DNA of 64,000 bases from Shewanella sp. MBTL60-007 (GTDB lineage Bacteria; Pseudomonadota; Gammaproteobacteria; Enterobacterales; Shewanellaceae): NCBI RefSeq assembly GCF_019654915.1, contig NZ_BPET01000005.1, positions 62,001 through 126,000 of the forward strand. The letters run 5' to 3'. The notes beneath the pieces were generated by a model. The model did not search any database. It worked only from the letters and a program-made list of their open reading frames with translations, and was not told where the DNA came from. The translations under genes were made by a program, and so were the position numbers. Of the stretch, positions 29,780 through 39,719 are shown one piece after another. How positions within the stretch are numbered: the first letter of the stretch is position 1; every line of letters begins with the position of its first letter.

Positions 29780-30709
29780 TTATTTGATCTTACCGTTAGA
29801 CTCAGCCCAAACATGCAGCATCTCTAGACCTAAGGTAGCACCAGCTAAAGCGGTGATCTCTGCACTGTCGTAGGCAGGGGCGACTTCAACCACATCCATA
29901 CCTACAATCTTCATGCCTTTTAGACCACGAATAATCTTCATCGCCTTGTCGCTAGTTAAACCACCACATACAGGCGTACCGGTACCAGGTGCAAAAGCAG
30001 GGTCTAAACAGTCAATATCGAAAGTCACGTAAAGTGGCATATCACCAACGCGCTCACGAATTTGTGCAACGATCTCATCTGCTGTCATTTCATTAGCAGC
30101 TGCAGCATCAATCACTTTGAAAAGGTGATTTGCTGTATCGTACTCAGTACGAATACCCACTTGAATTGAGTTTTCTGCAGCGATGATGCCTTCATTTGGC
30201 GCATGGTAGAACATAGTACCATGATCATACTTGCTACCTTGGCTATATGTGTCGGTATGCGCATCAAAGTGCAATAACGCCATCTTACCGTGCTTCTTAT
30301 AGTGAGCACGTAGCAAAGGTAGTGTCACGAAGTGGTCGCCACCAAAGCTTAGCATCGCCTTATCTGCTTCTAGGATCTTAGTCGCGAAATCCTCTACACG
30401 CTGAGTGAAGTCTGCAGAGTCACCACAGTTATAAACTAAGTCACCAGCATCGACGATTTTTACGTGCTCGCTTAATTTAAACTGATAAGGCCAGCGAGTC
30501 TCTTCCCAAGCCAAGTTAACTGAAGCGTTACGGATAGCGCCAGGCCCCATACGTCCACCAGAACGCCCCGTTGTCGCCATATCAAACGGTAAGCCTAATA
30601 CAACAACATCCGCATCACCTTCTAATGGTTTAAAGTCCAGCGGCTGTCTTAAGTAACCAAATGCATTTGAATAAAGCGAATAATCAGGCTTATCTGCAAT
30701 AGTGGTCAT
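29780..30709 (-). CDS. speB: Agmatinase
   Basis: Hydrolyses agmatine to putrescine and urea with two Mn ions. The 309-residue ureohydrolase has the metal motifs [25 protein letters not shown] and [19 protein letters not shown], in the usual order and spacing. The opening [13 protein letters not shown] and [16 protein letters not shown] are typical of bacterial SpeB. It lies 24 bases after speD on the same strand, so both are probably on one transcript; speA, which supplies agmatine, is the next gene upstream. Confidence 0.96.
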   Translation of the reverse strand: MTTIADKPDYSLYSNAFGYLRQPLDFKPLEGDADVVVLGLPFDMATTGRSGGRMGPGAIRNASVNLAWEETRWPYQFKLSEHVKIVDAGDLVYNCGDSADFTQRVEDFATKILEADKAMLSFGGDHFVTLPLLRAHYKKHGKMALLHFDAHTDTYSQGSKYDHGTMFYHAPNEGIIAAENSIQVGIRTEYDTANHLFKVIDAAAANEMTADEIVAQIRERVGDMPLYVTFDIDCLDPAFAPGTGTPVCGGLTSDKAMKIIRGLKGMKIVGMDVVEVAPAYDSAEITALAGATLGLEMLHVWAESNGKIK

Positions 30710-30733
30710 AAATACTCCATAAAGTGTCTAGAG

Positions 30734-31654
30734 TCACAATACTTCAGCATACAGTTTTTCGCTGTCGGCTTGTGTATAGTGATTGTAATTAAATTCATTG
30801 AGCGGATTTAACTGTAGATCACAACTGGCAATCCTTCGATGAGAAGGAAAGTCCTTATTGGCGACCTGCATATTCATCCCAATGATGTCCCAACTGCTGG
30901 GGTTCAATATGTTCAACAACTCAGAGAAAATGTTGAACGGATACTGCGAAAAATTCAAGTTTGTTTCAATACTCACATAAGAGCTGTGCTCTTGAGGTGT
31001 GATATGTATGGTTATAAATTGGTCTTCAAATATGCCATTAACCGAATAGCCACAGGGCTTAAATAGATAGTCATCGAACTTAAACTCAGGTAATAACCGT
31101 TCAAGTTGTAATCGTTTACGGATCTCATGGCTCGATTGATTATCGCTGCGTAAATATTTGGCTAGTTCACCTTTTATGTGGTACATCAACAAACAGGCAC
31201 TCGCATCGCTCTGCACGACGGGCTCACTACAAAAAAGATAGTGATGATGATTATCTAAGTGTCCGACTCTATAAGCAGTGCCCGAAAGTTGGGATCTGAG
31301 TTGCTCGACATCATCTTCAAAACGACTGGCCTGTAAATGAGATAGAAATTCACTCTTACGTTGGTAGCTAAAGCTTGATATAGCCTCTGTCCCGATCTGT
31401 TCGAGCACATAGCTTACTGCGTCAACGAGACGAGTATTGCCACAGGTGATCAATAAAAGTTTTCGCTCCCAAACCAACAGGCTCGACTCGCTGAGAACAT
31501 AAGCATCACAAGTTTGATTTGAAAGCTGTGATAAGATCTCAGCTCCAGCCAGCGATAGTGTTTGCTGCCAAAAATCCAATGGCAAAGATCGCAATGAAAC
31601 AGCACTGCAGTTGACCTGTAGCTCTATTTTCTTCTCCGACCCTTCAAAAAACAT
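30734..31654 (-). CDS. speD: S-adenosylmethionine decarboxylase, eukaryotic-like type
   Basis: Makes decarboxylated AdoMet, the aminopropyl donor for spermidine. The 306-residue protein does not look like either common bacterial SpeD. It follows the eukaryotic enzyme: MFFEGSEKKIEL at the start (the Glu pair E4 and E7), the self-cleavage site YVLSESS with the pyruvoyl Ser at 57, the proton-donor Cys in ITCG (C71), then FKPCGYSVNG and TIHITPQEHSSYVSIETNL. At the position of human Glu247 there is Gln. It heads a likely speD-speB operon. Confidence 0.87.
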   Translation of the reverse strand: MFFEGSEKKIELQVNCSAVSLRSLPLDFWQQTLSLAGAEILSQLSNQTCDAYVLSESSLLVWERKLLLITCGNTRLVDAVSYVLEQIGTEAISSFSYQRKSEFLSHLQASRFEDDVEQLRSQLSGTAYRVGHLDNHHHYLFCSEPVVQSDASACLLMYHIKGELAKYLRSDNQSSHEIRKRLQLERLLPEFKFDDYLFKPCGYSVNGIFEDQFITIHITPQEHSSYVSIETNLNFSQYPFNIFSELLNILNPSSWDIIGMNMQVANKDFPSHRRIASCDLQLNPLNEFNYNHYTQADSEKLYAEVL

Positions 31655-31826
31655 CCTATCGCGATTCCTTCAAATAGCAGCTAAGTAATGAGAGCTATTA
31701 ACTTATGCAAACGAGTGTAAGTTGTTTGAGCAGCTAGACTGAATTAAGTTCCTAGCTTCTTACTAAACCAAAATCTAGCCAGTAGTTCTTGATAACTCAT
31801 ACAAGCTTCTAAAGGCTTAAAAACAA

Positions 31827-31856
31827 AACCAGCTTCAAGCGAACTTAAAGCTGGTT
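31827..31856 (-). terminator. Terminator after speA
   Basis: A 9-bp perfect stem AACCAGCTT/AAGCTGGTT with a 12-base loop; on the minus strand it is followed by TTGTTTTT. It separates speA from the speD-speB unit. Confidence 0.75.
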
Positions 31857-31941
31857 ATACATATCTAGCTCGGTCGTTAACCCTAGTTAAAACGTTTCGG
31901 CTTCAACAAACACAGGGTCGACTCCCCAGCTAACAATCTGC

Positions 31942-33855
31942 TTATGAGAAGTCTTCTAGGTAAGTGTAACCCTTTAGACCTAACTGTAACTCTTCTAGAA
32001 TGTTAGCACGCTCATCTTCAGCAATATGCTTGTTTACTAACTCTTCATAGGTTCTCATAAATGAAACCGCGTCCAAGTTTACATATCTAAGTACGTCAGC
32101 CACCGTGTCACCAGCTAATACTGATTCAACGTTAGTGCGCGCATCTTCGTCCAAACGGACAACCGCAGAGTTAGTGTCGCCAAACAGGTTATGCATATCA
32201 CCCAAAATCTCTTGATATGCACCAACCAAGAAGAAGCCGATTAAATATGGGCTCTCTTGTGTCCAAGCTGGAACAGGTAGCGTAGTCTCAATACCTTGAC
32301 CTTCTACGTACTGATCGACAGTACCGTCAGAGTCACAAGTGATATCTAGCATTACCGCTCTGCTCTCTGGCGCCTTATCAAGACCTGATAATGGCATCAC
32401 AGGAAACACCTGATCGATACCCCATGCATCTGGTAGCGACTGGAACAATGAGAAGTTAACAAAGAACTTATCCGCTAACTTTTCGTTCAACTCATCAATA
32501 ATCGGTCTATGGAAGCGATACTTAGAACTCATGCTGCCCTGAAGTTCGTAGCAAACTCGTAGGTTTACCTGCTCTGCCCATGCACGCTCTGCCAAACCTA
32601 ACTGACCAACAGCAAACAGAGAGTGAGCTTCTGACAGATCGCTTTGGCAATCATGGAAAATCTCAATCAAGGCGCGTTGATCGGCTTTACCGCTCACTTC
32701 AACCCATGACTGCCACATGTTGTGCAGTAACTGAGGTGCATCTTCCGCTGGCGGTTGAATGTCCTCAGGTTTATAGGCTTCAGTACCAATTACATCAGTT
32801 AGTAGTACCGCATGATGTGCAGTCAAGTAACGACCTGACTCCGAGATAATTCTCGGCATTGGCTGCTCATACTCTTTACACATATCGGTCAATACACTGA
32901 CGATATTGTTAGCGTACTCAGTCAAGCCATAGTTCATTGAATGGCTGCTTTGGCTGCGAGTACCATCGTAATCAACCGCTAGACCACCACCTACGTCAAA
33001 ACACTTAACGTTTGCACCAAGCTTCATCAATTCGCAATAGAAACGACCCGCTTCGCTTACACCTTGGCGAATATCACGAATGTTAGCGATTTGCGAACCT
33101 AAGTGGAAGTGAAGTAACTCTAATGAATCAAGCATATTTTCTTGCTTGAGCGAGTTAATCACCTGCAATACCTGCGCAGCACTCAAGCCAAATTTAGACT
33201 TTTCGCCACCACTAGCCTGCCACTTACCTTTGCCTTGGAACGCCAAACGAACACGTAAACCAAGACGTGGCGTCACGCCTAGCTCTTTAGCTTGCTCAAG
33301 GACGACTTTAAGCTCAGACATCTTCTCAAGGACGATATACACCTTATGGCCAAGCTTCTCACCGATTAGGGCAAGTCGAATATATTCTTTATCTTTATAG
33401 CCGTTACAGATAATGACCGAACTGGCTTTTTGCGCCATAGCTAACACAGCCATTAGCTCAGGCTTACTGCCCGCCTCTAAACCTAACTGCGGTACTTCTT
33501 TCGCGACCTGACTGGCTAGGATCTCTTCAACAACAGTTTGCTGTTGGTTTACTTTAATCGGGTATACCAGCAAGTAATCATTTTCATATTGATACTTTTG
33601 AATCGCCTGATTAAATGCCTGACACAGGCTATTTACTCTATGATGTAAAATTTGTGGGAAACGCACCAAAACTGGTAAAGCCACACCTGACTTAACCATA
33701 TCTTTTGCCATTTCATTCAAACCAATTTTACAATCTGGGCGGCTAGGATCCGGTGACACTGTCACCTCGCCTTCATCGCTAATGCCGTATAGTCCTTGGC
33801 TCCAGTGATTTACGTTATAACTTGCGCGTGCATCATCAATAGACCAATTGCTCAT
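31942..33855 (-). CDS. speA: Biosynthetic arginine decarboxylase
   Basis: PLP enzyme converting arginine to agmatine, the first step of the agmatine route to putrescine. The 637-residue product has the alanine-racemase-like barrel with the PLP Lys in [10 protein letters not shown] (K101), [16 protein letters not shown], the glycine-rich [12 protein letters not shown] and the substrate motif [14 protein letters not shown] in the C-terminal barrel. Length and motifs fit the SpeA form and not the acid-induced AdiA. It has its own terminator and a long upstream region. Confidence 0.96.
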   Translation of the reverse strand: MSNWSIDDARASYNVNHWSQGLYGISDEGEVTVSPDPSRPDCKIGLNEMAKDMVKSGVALPVLVRFPQILHHRVNSLCQAFNQAIQKYQYENDYLLVYPIKVNQQQTVVEEILASQVAKEVPQLGLEAGSKPELMAVLAMAQKASSVIICNGYKDKEYIRLALIGEKLGHKVYIVLEKMSELKVVLEQAKELGVTPRLGLRVRLAFQGKGKWQASGGEKSKFGLSAAQVLQVINSLKQENMLDSLELLHFHLGSQIANIRDIRQGVSEAGRFYCELMKLGANVKCFDVGGGLAVDYDGTRSQSSHSMNYGLTEYANNIVSVLTDMCKEYEQPMPRIISESGRYLTAHHAVLLTDVIGTEAYKPEDIQPPAEDAPQLLHNMWQSWVEVSGKADQRALIEIFHDCQSDLSEAHSLFAVGQLGLAERAWAEQVNLRVCYELQGSMSSKYRFHRPIIDELNEKLADKFFVNFSLFQSLPDAWGIDQVFPVMPLSGLDKAPESRAVMLDITCDSDGTVDQYVEGQGIETTLPVPAWTQESPYLIGFFLVGAYQEILGDMHNLFGDTNSAVVRLDEDARTNVESVLAGDTVADVLRYVNLDAVSFMRTYEELVNKHIAEDERANILEELQLGLKGYTYLEDFS

Positions 33856-34479
33856 ATTTGTCCTAACCTGTCTATTTAACTCAAATAAGCTGATCGAATC
33901 TTTGTTATATCAATCAACTTGCGATTATTTAAATCAGTAACATCCCGATTCATCTACAAAGTACAAATTGTTTGGCTCAACACTCGGTAACATCGCAAGC
34001 GTTACCCTCAATAAGTATTAACTATACCCAGTAAAACCGCCTACTTAAATCACAGCGATTCACTACTTTTATGGTTACTAATGAATGTATGCTGTAAAAG
34101 CTAACATGTAAAACCGAATCCATAAAAAACTATTTGTGACTTTAAATATTACCTAACCGCAGTTCGGTATTTTTTATTCAAAAAATGAGAGCACGAACGA
34201 CGCACTTTTCTCACTGAATTTTTGCGGCGCAATTAAACCTTGAGACTGTTGAGAATGCAAGACTCATATGCGCATTTAGTGCTAATTTATTATCACCTTA
34301 TAATAGCGCGGTAACATTACGTACCATTTATGACTCTAATCGTGATAAATCCCCCATTTTAATTACAGTGACTTCGCGACTTTGAGCCATTAGTTTCAAT
34401 GGGCTAAAGCATATTGGAATGTTTTCCACTATAATCGCAGCTGAATTTAATCGTTACTGTTTTTAAAGTAGAGAACATC
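33856..34479. promoter_or_regulatory. Divergent intergenic region speA / cvfB
   Basis: About 620 AT-rich bases separate the two divergent genes, more than two ordinary promoters need. A short hairpin ACCG-CAGTT-CGGT followed by six T lies around 34159-34177, and an AGCCATT/AATGGGCT stem lies around 34386-34406. I find no convincing reading frame. A small RNA or long 5' leader could fit, but nothing shows it directly. Confidence 0.35.
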
Positions 34480-35313
34480 ATGATCCAGATAGGCAAAACC
34501 TGTAAGCTAGAAGTCGTCAAACAAGTTGATTTTGGTGTCTATTTAGACGCTAAAGAGATGGGCCAGGTACTTCTTCCTCGCAAAGCTGTACCAAAGGATT
34601 GCCAAGTCGGAGATCTAATCAATGTGTTTCTCTATTTAGACTCAGAAGATATGATCATTGCCACGACTAAACGTCCTTTTGCGCAAGTCGGACAATTCGC
34701 CTACCTTGAAGCAACGGCTACTGGTCCATACGGTGCATTTTTAAACTGGGGTTTAGATAAAGATCTCCTCCTGCCATTCGGTGAGCAGCACCGAGAAATT
34801 GAGGTAGGTAAGTCATACCTAGTTTATATCTATACCAGCCATGTTGATGACCGCATCGTCGCCTCTTCTAAAATCGAGAAGTTCCTAGATCTGACGGAGC
34901 CAAAGTTCAGAGAAGGTGAAGAAGTTAACCTTATCATTGGTGGCAGCACCGATCTGGGCTATAAAGCTATTATCAACAACACCCATTGGGGCGTACTTTA
35001 TAAAAACGAGGTTTACACTCGTTTAAGCTTTGGTCAAAAACTGAAAGGCTTTATCAAACGCATGAGAAGCGATGGTAAAATCGACCTGATTTTACAAAAA
35101 GGCGCCAAAGAGGAACTCGATAAGCACTCTGTGACAATTATGATCAAGCTTAAACAAGCTGGCGGTTTCCTGCCTCTAAATGATAAGACCGATGCAGAGG
35201 TGATCTACTCTCAACTATCTATGAGTAAAAAAGCCTTTAAAAAGAGTATCGGCGGTCTTTATAAGAGCAAGCAGATCACCATCTCACCTGATGGGATCCG
35301 TCTAGCAGACTAA
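34480..35313 (+). CDS. cvfB: CvfB/YitL family S1-type RNA-binding protein
   Basis: A 277-residue protein made of S1-like OB folds and a C-terminal winged helix, as in the conserved virulence factor B family. The first OB fold is about 2-62 (GKTCKLEVVKQVDFGVYLDA), the second about 68-130 (GPYGAFLNWGLDKDLLLPF), the third about 145-210 (GFIKRMRSDGKIDL), and the winged helix is about 220-277 with AFKKSIGGLYKSKQI. It likely binds RNA in the cytoplasm; the target is unknown. It is transcribed alone. Confidence 0.88.
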   Translation: MIQIGKTCKLEVVKQVDFGVYLDAKEMGQVLLPRKAVPKDCQVGDLINVFLYLDSEDMIIATTKRPFAQVGQFAYLEATATGPYGAFLNWGLDKDLLLPFGEQHREIEVGKSYLVYIYTSHVDDRIVASSKIEKFLDLTEPKFREGEEVNLIIGGSTDLGYKAIINNTHWGVLYKNEVYTRLSFGQKLKGFIKRMRSDGKIDLILQKGAKEELDKHSVTIMIKLKQAGGFLPLNDKTDAEVIYSQLSMSKKAFKKSIGGLYKSKQITISPDGIRLAD

Positions 35314-35381
35314 TCTAAACGCAGATATTGCTTATAAACTCAGCAACTGCATAGTTAGGGCTTCTAAACCACCTTTGCATT

Positions 35382-35418
35382 AAAGCATGGCTCTGTTATA
35401 ACAAAGCCATGCTTTTTT
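35382..35418 (+). terminator. Terminator after cvfB
   Basis: A long stem AGCATGGCT-C-TGTT with AACA-A-AGCCATGCT (one mismatch), then six T. It ends just before the yceH ribosome site. Confidence 0.85.
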
Positions 35419-35432
35419 ATTAAGAGGTTAAT

Positions 35433-36080
35433 ATGGAACTGACTCCACATGAAGCGCGCGTTATCGGGGTTTTACTCGAAAAAGAGATCACCACCCCAGA
35501 ACAATATCCCCTATCCCTCAACAGTTTAACCTCTGGCTGCAACCAAAAAACCAGTAGAGAGCCCGTCCTTAGCCTTAGCGAATCTGAGGTACAAAACACC
35601 TTAGATGCATTGAGCAAAAAACGCTTAATCTCAGAGCAGTCTGGTTTTGGTAGCCGAGTGGTGAAATACAAGCACCGTTTCTGCAATACTGAATTTAGTG
35701 ATCTACAGCTTAAACCGTCAGAGCTTGCGGTTATCTGTCTTTTACTGCTTCGAGGGCCGCAAACGCCCGGTGAGTTAAGAACTCGTAGCAACCGCCTACA
35801 TGAGTTTCACGATGTTAGCGAAGTCGAAGCCACATTAAACGATCTGCACAGACGAGAGAAGCCACTGGTTGTCCAATTAGCTAAAGAGCCTGGTAAACGT
35901 GAGGCTCGCTATCGTCAACTTTTTAGTGAAGTCGATCCCAGTCAAATACCAGCAGTGTCTGCTCCAGTGTCAGAAGCATTTGGTACACAGGATAGCAACG
36001 ATCTGCAAGCGAGAGTCAGTACCCTTGAGCAAGAAGTGGCGGAACTGAAGGCCCAATTGCAAAGCTTACTCAATAATTAA
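35433..36080 (+). CDS. yceH: YceH family protein (DUF480)
   Basis: A 215-residue cytoplasmic protein of the UPF0502/DUF480 family, which has two winged-helix domains. The opening [25 protein letters not shown] is diagnostic, followed by [17 protein letters not shown] and, in the second domain, [20 protein letters not shown]. The C-terminal 30 residues form a predicted coiled coil ([20 protein letters not shown]). DNA binding is inferred from the fold; the function is not established. RBS AAGAGG precedes the start. Confidence 0.88.
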   Translation: MELTPHEARVIGVLLEKEITTPEQYPLSLNSLTSGCNQKTSREPVLSLSESEVQNTLDALSKKRLISEQSGFGSRVVKYKHRFCNTEFSDLQLKPSELAVICLLLLRGPQTPGELRTRSNRLHEFHDVSEVEATLNDLHRREKPLVVQLAKEPGKREARYRQLFSEVDPSQIPAVSAPVSEAFGTQDSNDLQARVSTLEQEVAELKAQLQSLLNN

Positions 36081-36178
36081 GTCGCAATAACATCCTTTTA
36101 CAAGGTTAAGATTAACGCCTATCGACAATAGGTGTTAATCTGGAACTCTCGACAATACCTAACGATTAAGGGATTAGT

Positions 36179-37015
36179 TTGCAAAACAGCTCCCCCAAAA
36201 ATAGCATGCTTAAAAATACGCTATTACTCGCTCAGTTTGAGCTAAAAAAAATGCTTTTTAACCCTAGAGGGTTAATCGCTCTCGTGGCCTTTTCGCTAGT
36301 TTGGCTACTTATTTTACTTTACCCCATAAGTGGTGCATCAAGCTTCTTGCTTAACCCTGACTTTAGAGGGCTTATTGAAGGGATCTTCGGCCAGCAAGCC
36401 GTGAGTGAACTGTTTAAGTGGCCTGTAGCTGAAATGGCCGTTTATTGGATTGCAGCGCTTTATATCTTCCCACTGTTTAGTATCTTTGTATCCGCCGATC
36501 AGTTTGCTACCGATAATTCACGGGGCACATTCCGCTTCTTGACCCTTAGAGTCGGTAGAGACAGTCTGTTCTTTGGTCGCTATCTCGGCCATATGGCACT
36601 ACAAAGCCTATTACTCGCAATGACGGTTATCGCCACCATTGTGCTTGCAGTAAGCCGAGATGTAACCCTGTTAATGCCAGCTCTGTTCTCAGGACTCCTT
36701 GTCACACTTAATCTCATTATAGTATTACTGCCCTACACCGCCTTGATGGCACTGTTATCCCTTTATGCTAATTCGGCTCGTCAAGCCACGATCTATGCCA
36801 TTTTAGTTTGGGCCTTGATGTCGGTCAGCATCGCGATTATCAACAACTATTTACCTATTATTAGTGAACTGAAGTGGCTCCTCCCGGGCTCTCAGATCTC
36901 CTTAATGATAAATACCCAAGGCCTAGGCAGCTTTGTCTATGCTCCAGTACCGTTATGCCAAGCCTTTGTGTTGCTGGTATTAGGCAGAATGTATATCAAT
37001 AGGAGCGCACTATGA
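36179..37015 (+). CDS. ABC-2 type transporter permease
   Basis: Membrane subunit of an export-type ABC system. The 278-residue product has about six membrane segments, beginning near residue 33 (GLIALVAFSLVWLLILLYPI). After the second segment comes SADQFATDNSRGTFRFLTLRVGR, the cytoplasmic coupling region typical of this family. The start is a TTG at 36179 because AAGGGA lies six bases upstream; the next in-frame ATG, 27 bases on, has no ribosome site. The ATPase gene follows with a 4-base overlap. The substrate is unknown. Confidence 0.82.
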   Translation: MQNSSPKNSMLKNTLLLAQFELKKMLFNPRGLIALVAFSLVWLLILLYPISGASSFLLNPDFRGLIEGIFGQQAVSELFKWPVAEMAVYWIAALYIFPLFSIFVSADQFATDNSRGTFRFLTLRVGRDSLFFGRYLGHMALQSLLLAMTVIATIVLAVSRDVTLLMPALFSGLLVTLNLIIVLLPYTALMALLSLYANSARQATIYAILVWALMSVSIAIINNYLPIISELKWLLPGSQISLMINTQGLGSFVYAPVPLCQAFVLLVLGRMYINRSAL

Positions 37016-37917
37016 GTTTAGTTAGTTGCAAAGGCTTATCTAAAACCTACGGTAATAAACAAGCCTTAAGACAAGTCAGCATCACACTTGAAGCTGGTAG
37101 CCCTATTGCGTTAGTCGGCCCAAATGGCGCAGGTAAAACGACGCTATTTAGTCTTCTATGTGGTTACATTAAGCCATCGGCAGGTGAAGTTTCCTTGTTA
37201 GGAGCTAAACCTGGTAGCGCGGAATTATTGGGAAGAGTCTCATCTTTGCCACAAGATGCGGCGCTAGATCCAAACCTTGATATCATCACTCAGTTAACCC
37301 TGTTTGCCACTTTGCAAGGGTTTTCGACTAAATCAGCTAAGGCCGAGGCGTTGCGTGTATTGAGTCTGGTCGATTTGGCCGATAGCGCCCAACAAAAGCC
37401 AAAATCTTTGAGCCACGGTATGTCAAAACGTGTCTCTATTGCGCAGGCACTTATTGGCTCGCCAGAATTAGTGTTACTCGACGAACCAACTGCAGGCCTA
37501 GATCCCGCTAATGCCAAGAAGATCCGTGAGCTGGTAAAGACACTTTCAGGTGAAACAACCTTTATTATCAGCTCACATAATTTAGATGAACTGGAAAAGC
37601 TTTGCGATCAAGTGCTCTACCTAGAGCAAGGTCAGTTAAGCCAATCGGTATCGGTGAAGCAATCGCAGCATGAAGATTACCTAACACTGACCATGCAGCA
37701 ATGTGACGCTAGCGAATTAGTCTCTGCGGTGTTACAACTTGGTGATATTTCCGCCATCGAAGAACGTCAGCCCAACGAGTTCTTAATTAAGCACAATAGT
37801 GACGAAAACTATGCCATCGAGCTCGCTCTACTCAACTTATTTAAGCAGCAAAACTGGCAGTATAAAGCGCTCTTAAAAGGGAGAACATTAGAAGAGAAGC
37901 TATTCTCGAAAGCTTAA
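37012..37917 (+). CDS. ABC transporter ATP-binding protein
   Basis: ATPase partner of the preceding permease. The 301-residue product has Walker A in GPNGAGKTTLF (about 37-47), the Q-loop in SLPQDAALDPN, the signature LSHGMSKRVSIAQAL, Walker B and D-loop in LVLLDEPTAGLDPAN, and the H-loop in ISSHNLDELEKLC. It is of the CcmA/drug- or Na+-exporter subgroup with an extra C-terminal domain of about 80 residues. The TGA/ATG overlap with the permease supports coupled synthesis. What it exports cannot be told. Confidence 0.9.
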   Translation: MSLVSCKGLSKTYGNKQALRQVSITLEAGSPIALVGPNGAGKTTLFSLLCGYIKPSAGEVSLLGAKPGSAELLGRVSSLPQDAALDPNLDIITQLTLFATLQGFSTKSAKAEALRVLSLVDLADSAQQKPKSLSHGMSKRVSIAQALIGSPELVLLDEPTAGLDPANAKKIRELVKTLSGETTFIISSHNLDELEKLCDQVLYLEQGQLSQSVSVKQSQHEDYLTLTMQQCDASELVSAVLQLGDISAIEERQPNEFLIKHNSDENYAIELALLNLFKQQNWQYKALLKGRTLEEKLFSKA

Positions 37918-38330
37918 GCCTCGCTTGTTCGATTAGGCTTATACTATTATCTTGAGACTCAGAGCGTTAAACCAAAACAGAATGGCGCCAACAGGCGCCA
38001 TTCTTATTATACCGCTCACTATTCCTTTGCTTCGCCTTATCTCCTAACCCTATTGAGTCCTAAATTATGCTTTCCAACGGTAGCATACTGCGCTTTGTCG
38101 CCGCAGCTTGTGACTCAGCGCTCTGCGGCTCCCTTCTCTAATATTGGGTTACAGAGAACCGCAGCTACAATATGATGACAAACCGCGAGTAAGATGAAAT
38201 CAAGAGTGAGCTGGGAATGCTTAACGAGAGGTGAAACTTGAGCTTACGGACGTGCTACGAGATGAGCTTTGAGTTTTAGCTCTGGGAGTGTTGAGCGACT
38301 TTAAAACTATTATTTCTAGCTTTAAACGAA
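37918..38330. other. Intergenic region between ABC unit and cold-shock gene
   Basis: After the terminator at 37979 this stretch has no convincing frame on either strand. The two flanking genes converge on it, so no promoter is expected. It may be decayed sequence. Confidence 0.4.
37979..38010 (+). terminator. Terminator after ABC transporter unit
   Basis: Perfect 11-bp stem AGAATGGCGCC/GGCGCCATTCT with an AACA loop, followed by TATTAT. Confidence 0.8.
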
Positions 38331-38331
38331 A

Positions 38332-38360
38332 AAAGAGCCGTGGTAAAACCACGGCTCTTC
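38332..38360 (-). terminator. Terminator after cold-shock gene
   Basis: Perfect 11-bp stem AGAGCCGTGGT/ACCACGGCTCT with a three-base loop; the minus strand continues into TTTTTTCG. Confidence 0.9.
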
Positions 38361-38401
38361 AAAATTCTGTGTGATTAGCGAGTGCTAATCAAGCTGGTAA
38401 C

Positions 38402-38608
38402 TTAGATAACAGTTACGTTCTCAGCTTGTGGGCCTTTTTGACCTTGAGTAACAGTAAACTGAACTTTTTGACCTTCGTCAAGAGTCTTGAAACCGTCAGA
38501 GTTGATAGCGCGGAAGTGTACGAATACGTCTGGACCAGACTCTTGCTCGATAAATCCGAAACCTTTATCAGAGTTGAACCACTTAACAACGCCAGTAACT
38601 TGAGACAT
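38402..38608 (-). CDS. CspA-family cold-shock protein
   Basis: A 68-residue single cold-shock domain that binds single-stranded RNA and DNA and melts RNA structure. RNP1 is KGFGFIEQ and RNP2 is DVFVHF; the start [12 protein letters not shown] is typical. Length is normal for CspA-type proteins. About 300 bases upstream carry no gene, which fits a long 5' leader as in cold-regulated csp genes, although I cannot identify a cold box. The particular csp paralogue is not assigned. Confidence 0.93.
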   Translation of the reverse strand: MSQVTGVVKWFNSDKGFGFIEQESGPDVFVHFRAINSDGFKTLDEGQKVQFTVTQGQKGPQAENVTVI

Positions 38609-38912
38609 AATATTGAATCCTGTAAATATAAATTAAAGCCTTAACGGCAGTAGAGCTGGAAAATGCCGGTTTACTTAATGTTAACAGGACGAACGTTGTC
38701 GTATTGAACACATAAAAATAAGCCTAACCTTCAAGCTGCAAACACTATAAACCATTCTCACCATAAGTCAACACACATTAGTATCGATATTTTGAGTCTT
38801 TTTACTTATATTTCTGCGGCTTGCTAATTAGATCAAAAATTTTAACTATATCAGTTCAAACTTAAACCACAACAACCGCTTAAAAAACAACCACCAAGCT
38901 ACAACCTTTGAT
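38609..38912 (-). promoter_or_regulatory. Upstream region of the cold-shock gene
   Basis: About 300 AT-rich bases. CCTGTTAACATTAAG and a CCAGCTCTACTGCCG segment precede the coding start by 40-90 bases. A promoter and a structured leader are expected here by analogy with cspA, but no motif is certain. Confidence 0.3.
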
Positions 38913-39719
38913 TTATAAGGCTCGGAAGACTTCTACTTTAAAATCTAGCTCGCAACTCAAACCTGAATTAGCCAAAGCTAATTTTTGTTCTTCTGTTAAT
39001 TTCCAGTTATAGGGTGTCATTTTTAAGAAGTGACTAATGTCATCAGAATCGCTCAGTGTTAACACTTGCTCAATCCGCTCTTGGTGGATCAGCTCAAAGC
39101 CCTCGATTTGCGATGCCTCTTGGGTGTGCTCTTTCGGATTATCATAAATAAGCTCTTTAAGCGCGAAATGATGTCTAGGGCCTGCGCATACGGTTATCAA
39201 TATCCCACCCGACTTAATTACTCGCTTAAGCTCTACATCTAGGGACGGCGCATAAATGCGTAACATAAAGTCGAAACTATCGTCAGGAAACGGCATATCG
39301 AACGCACTGGCAACACTAAAGGCAATCTTAGGGTAACGTTTGGCTGCATACTTCAGAGCTGATTTACTGATGTCGACACCATAAAGCGAAAATGTTTCAG
39401 GTAAACTCTCTACCAAGCGATTTGAGTAGTACCCTTCCCCACAGCCAATATCCAATCCATAACGGGCATCTTCAAGATACTCATTGGCTAGCAGGTTAAC
39501 CTTATCGCTAAGTACTTGGTAATACCCCTTATTAAGAAACTCTCGTCTAGCAAACATCATCTCTTTATTGTCACCAGGATCGTTCGACTTCTTCTTTTGT
39601 ACTGGTAACAGGTTTACGTAACCTTCTTTAGCACAATCAAATCTGTGATTCGCAGGACAGCACCAGGTTTTATCTTGTTTTGATAAAGTCTGTTCACATA
39701 GTGGGCAGCGGTAAATCAT
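38913..39719 (-). CDS. rlmA: 23S rRNA (guanine-N1)-methyltransferase RlmA
   Basis: Methylates N1 of G745 in 23S rRNA with SAM. The 268-residue product has the N-terminal zinc finger (YRCPLCEQTL, then CCPANHRFDCAKEGYVNLL) that sets RlmA apart from generic methyltransferases. A Rossmann domain follows with motif I GLDIGCGEGYYSNRL, YGVDISKSALKYAAKRYP, and DFMLRIYAPSLDVELKRVIKSGG. Length is normal. It has its own upstream region and no close operon partner. Confidence 0.92.
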   Translation of the reverse strand: MIYRCPLCEQTLSKQDKTWCCPANHRFDCAKEGYVNLLPVQKKKSNDPGDNKEMMFARREFLNKGYYQVLSDKVNLLANEYLEDARYGLDIGCGEGYYSNRLVESLPETFSLYGVDISKSALKYAAKRYPKIAFSVASAFDMPFPDDSFDFMLRIYAPSLDVELKRVIKSGGILITVCAGPRHHFALKELIYDNPKEHTQEASQIEGFELIHQERIEQVLTLSDSDDISHFLKMTPYNWKLTEEQKLALANSGLSCELDFKVEVFRAL

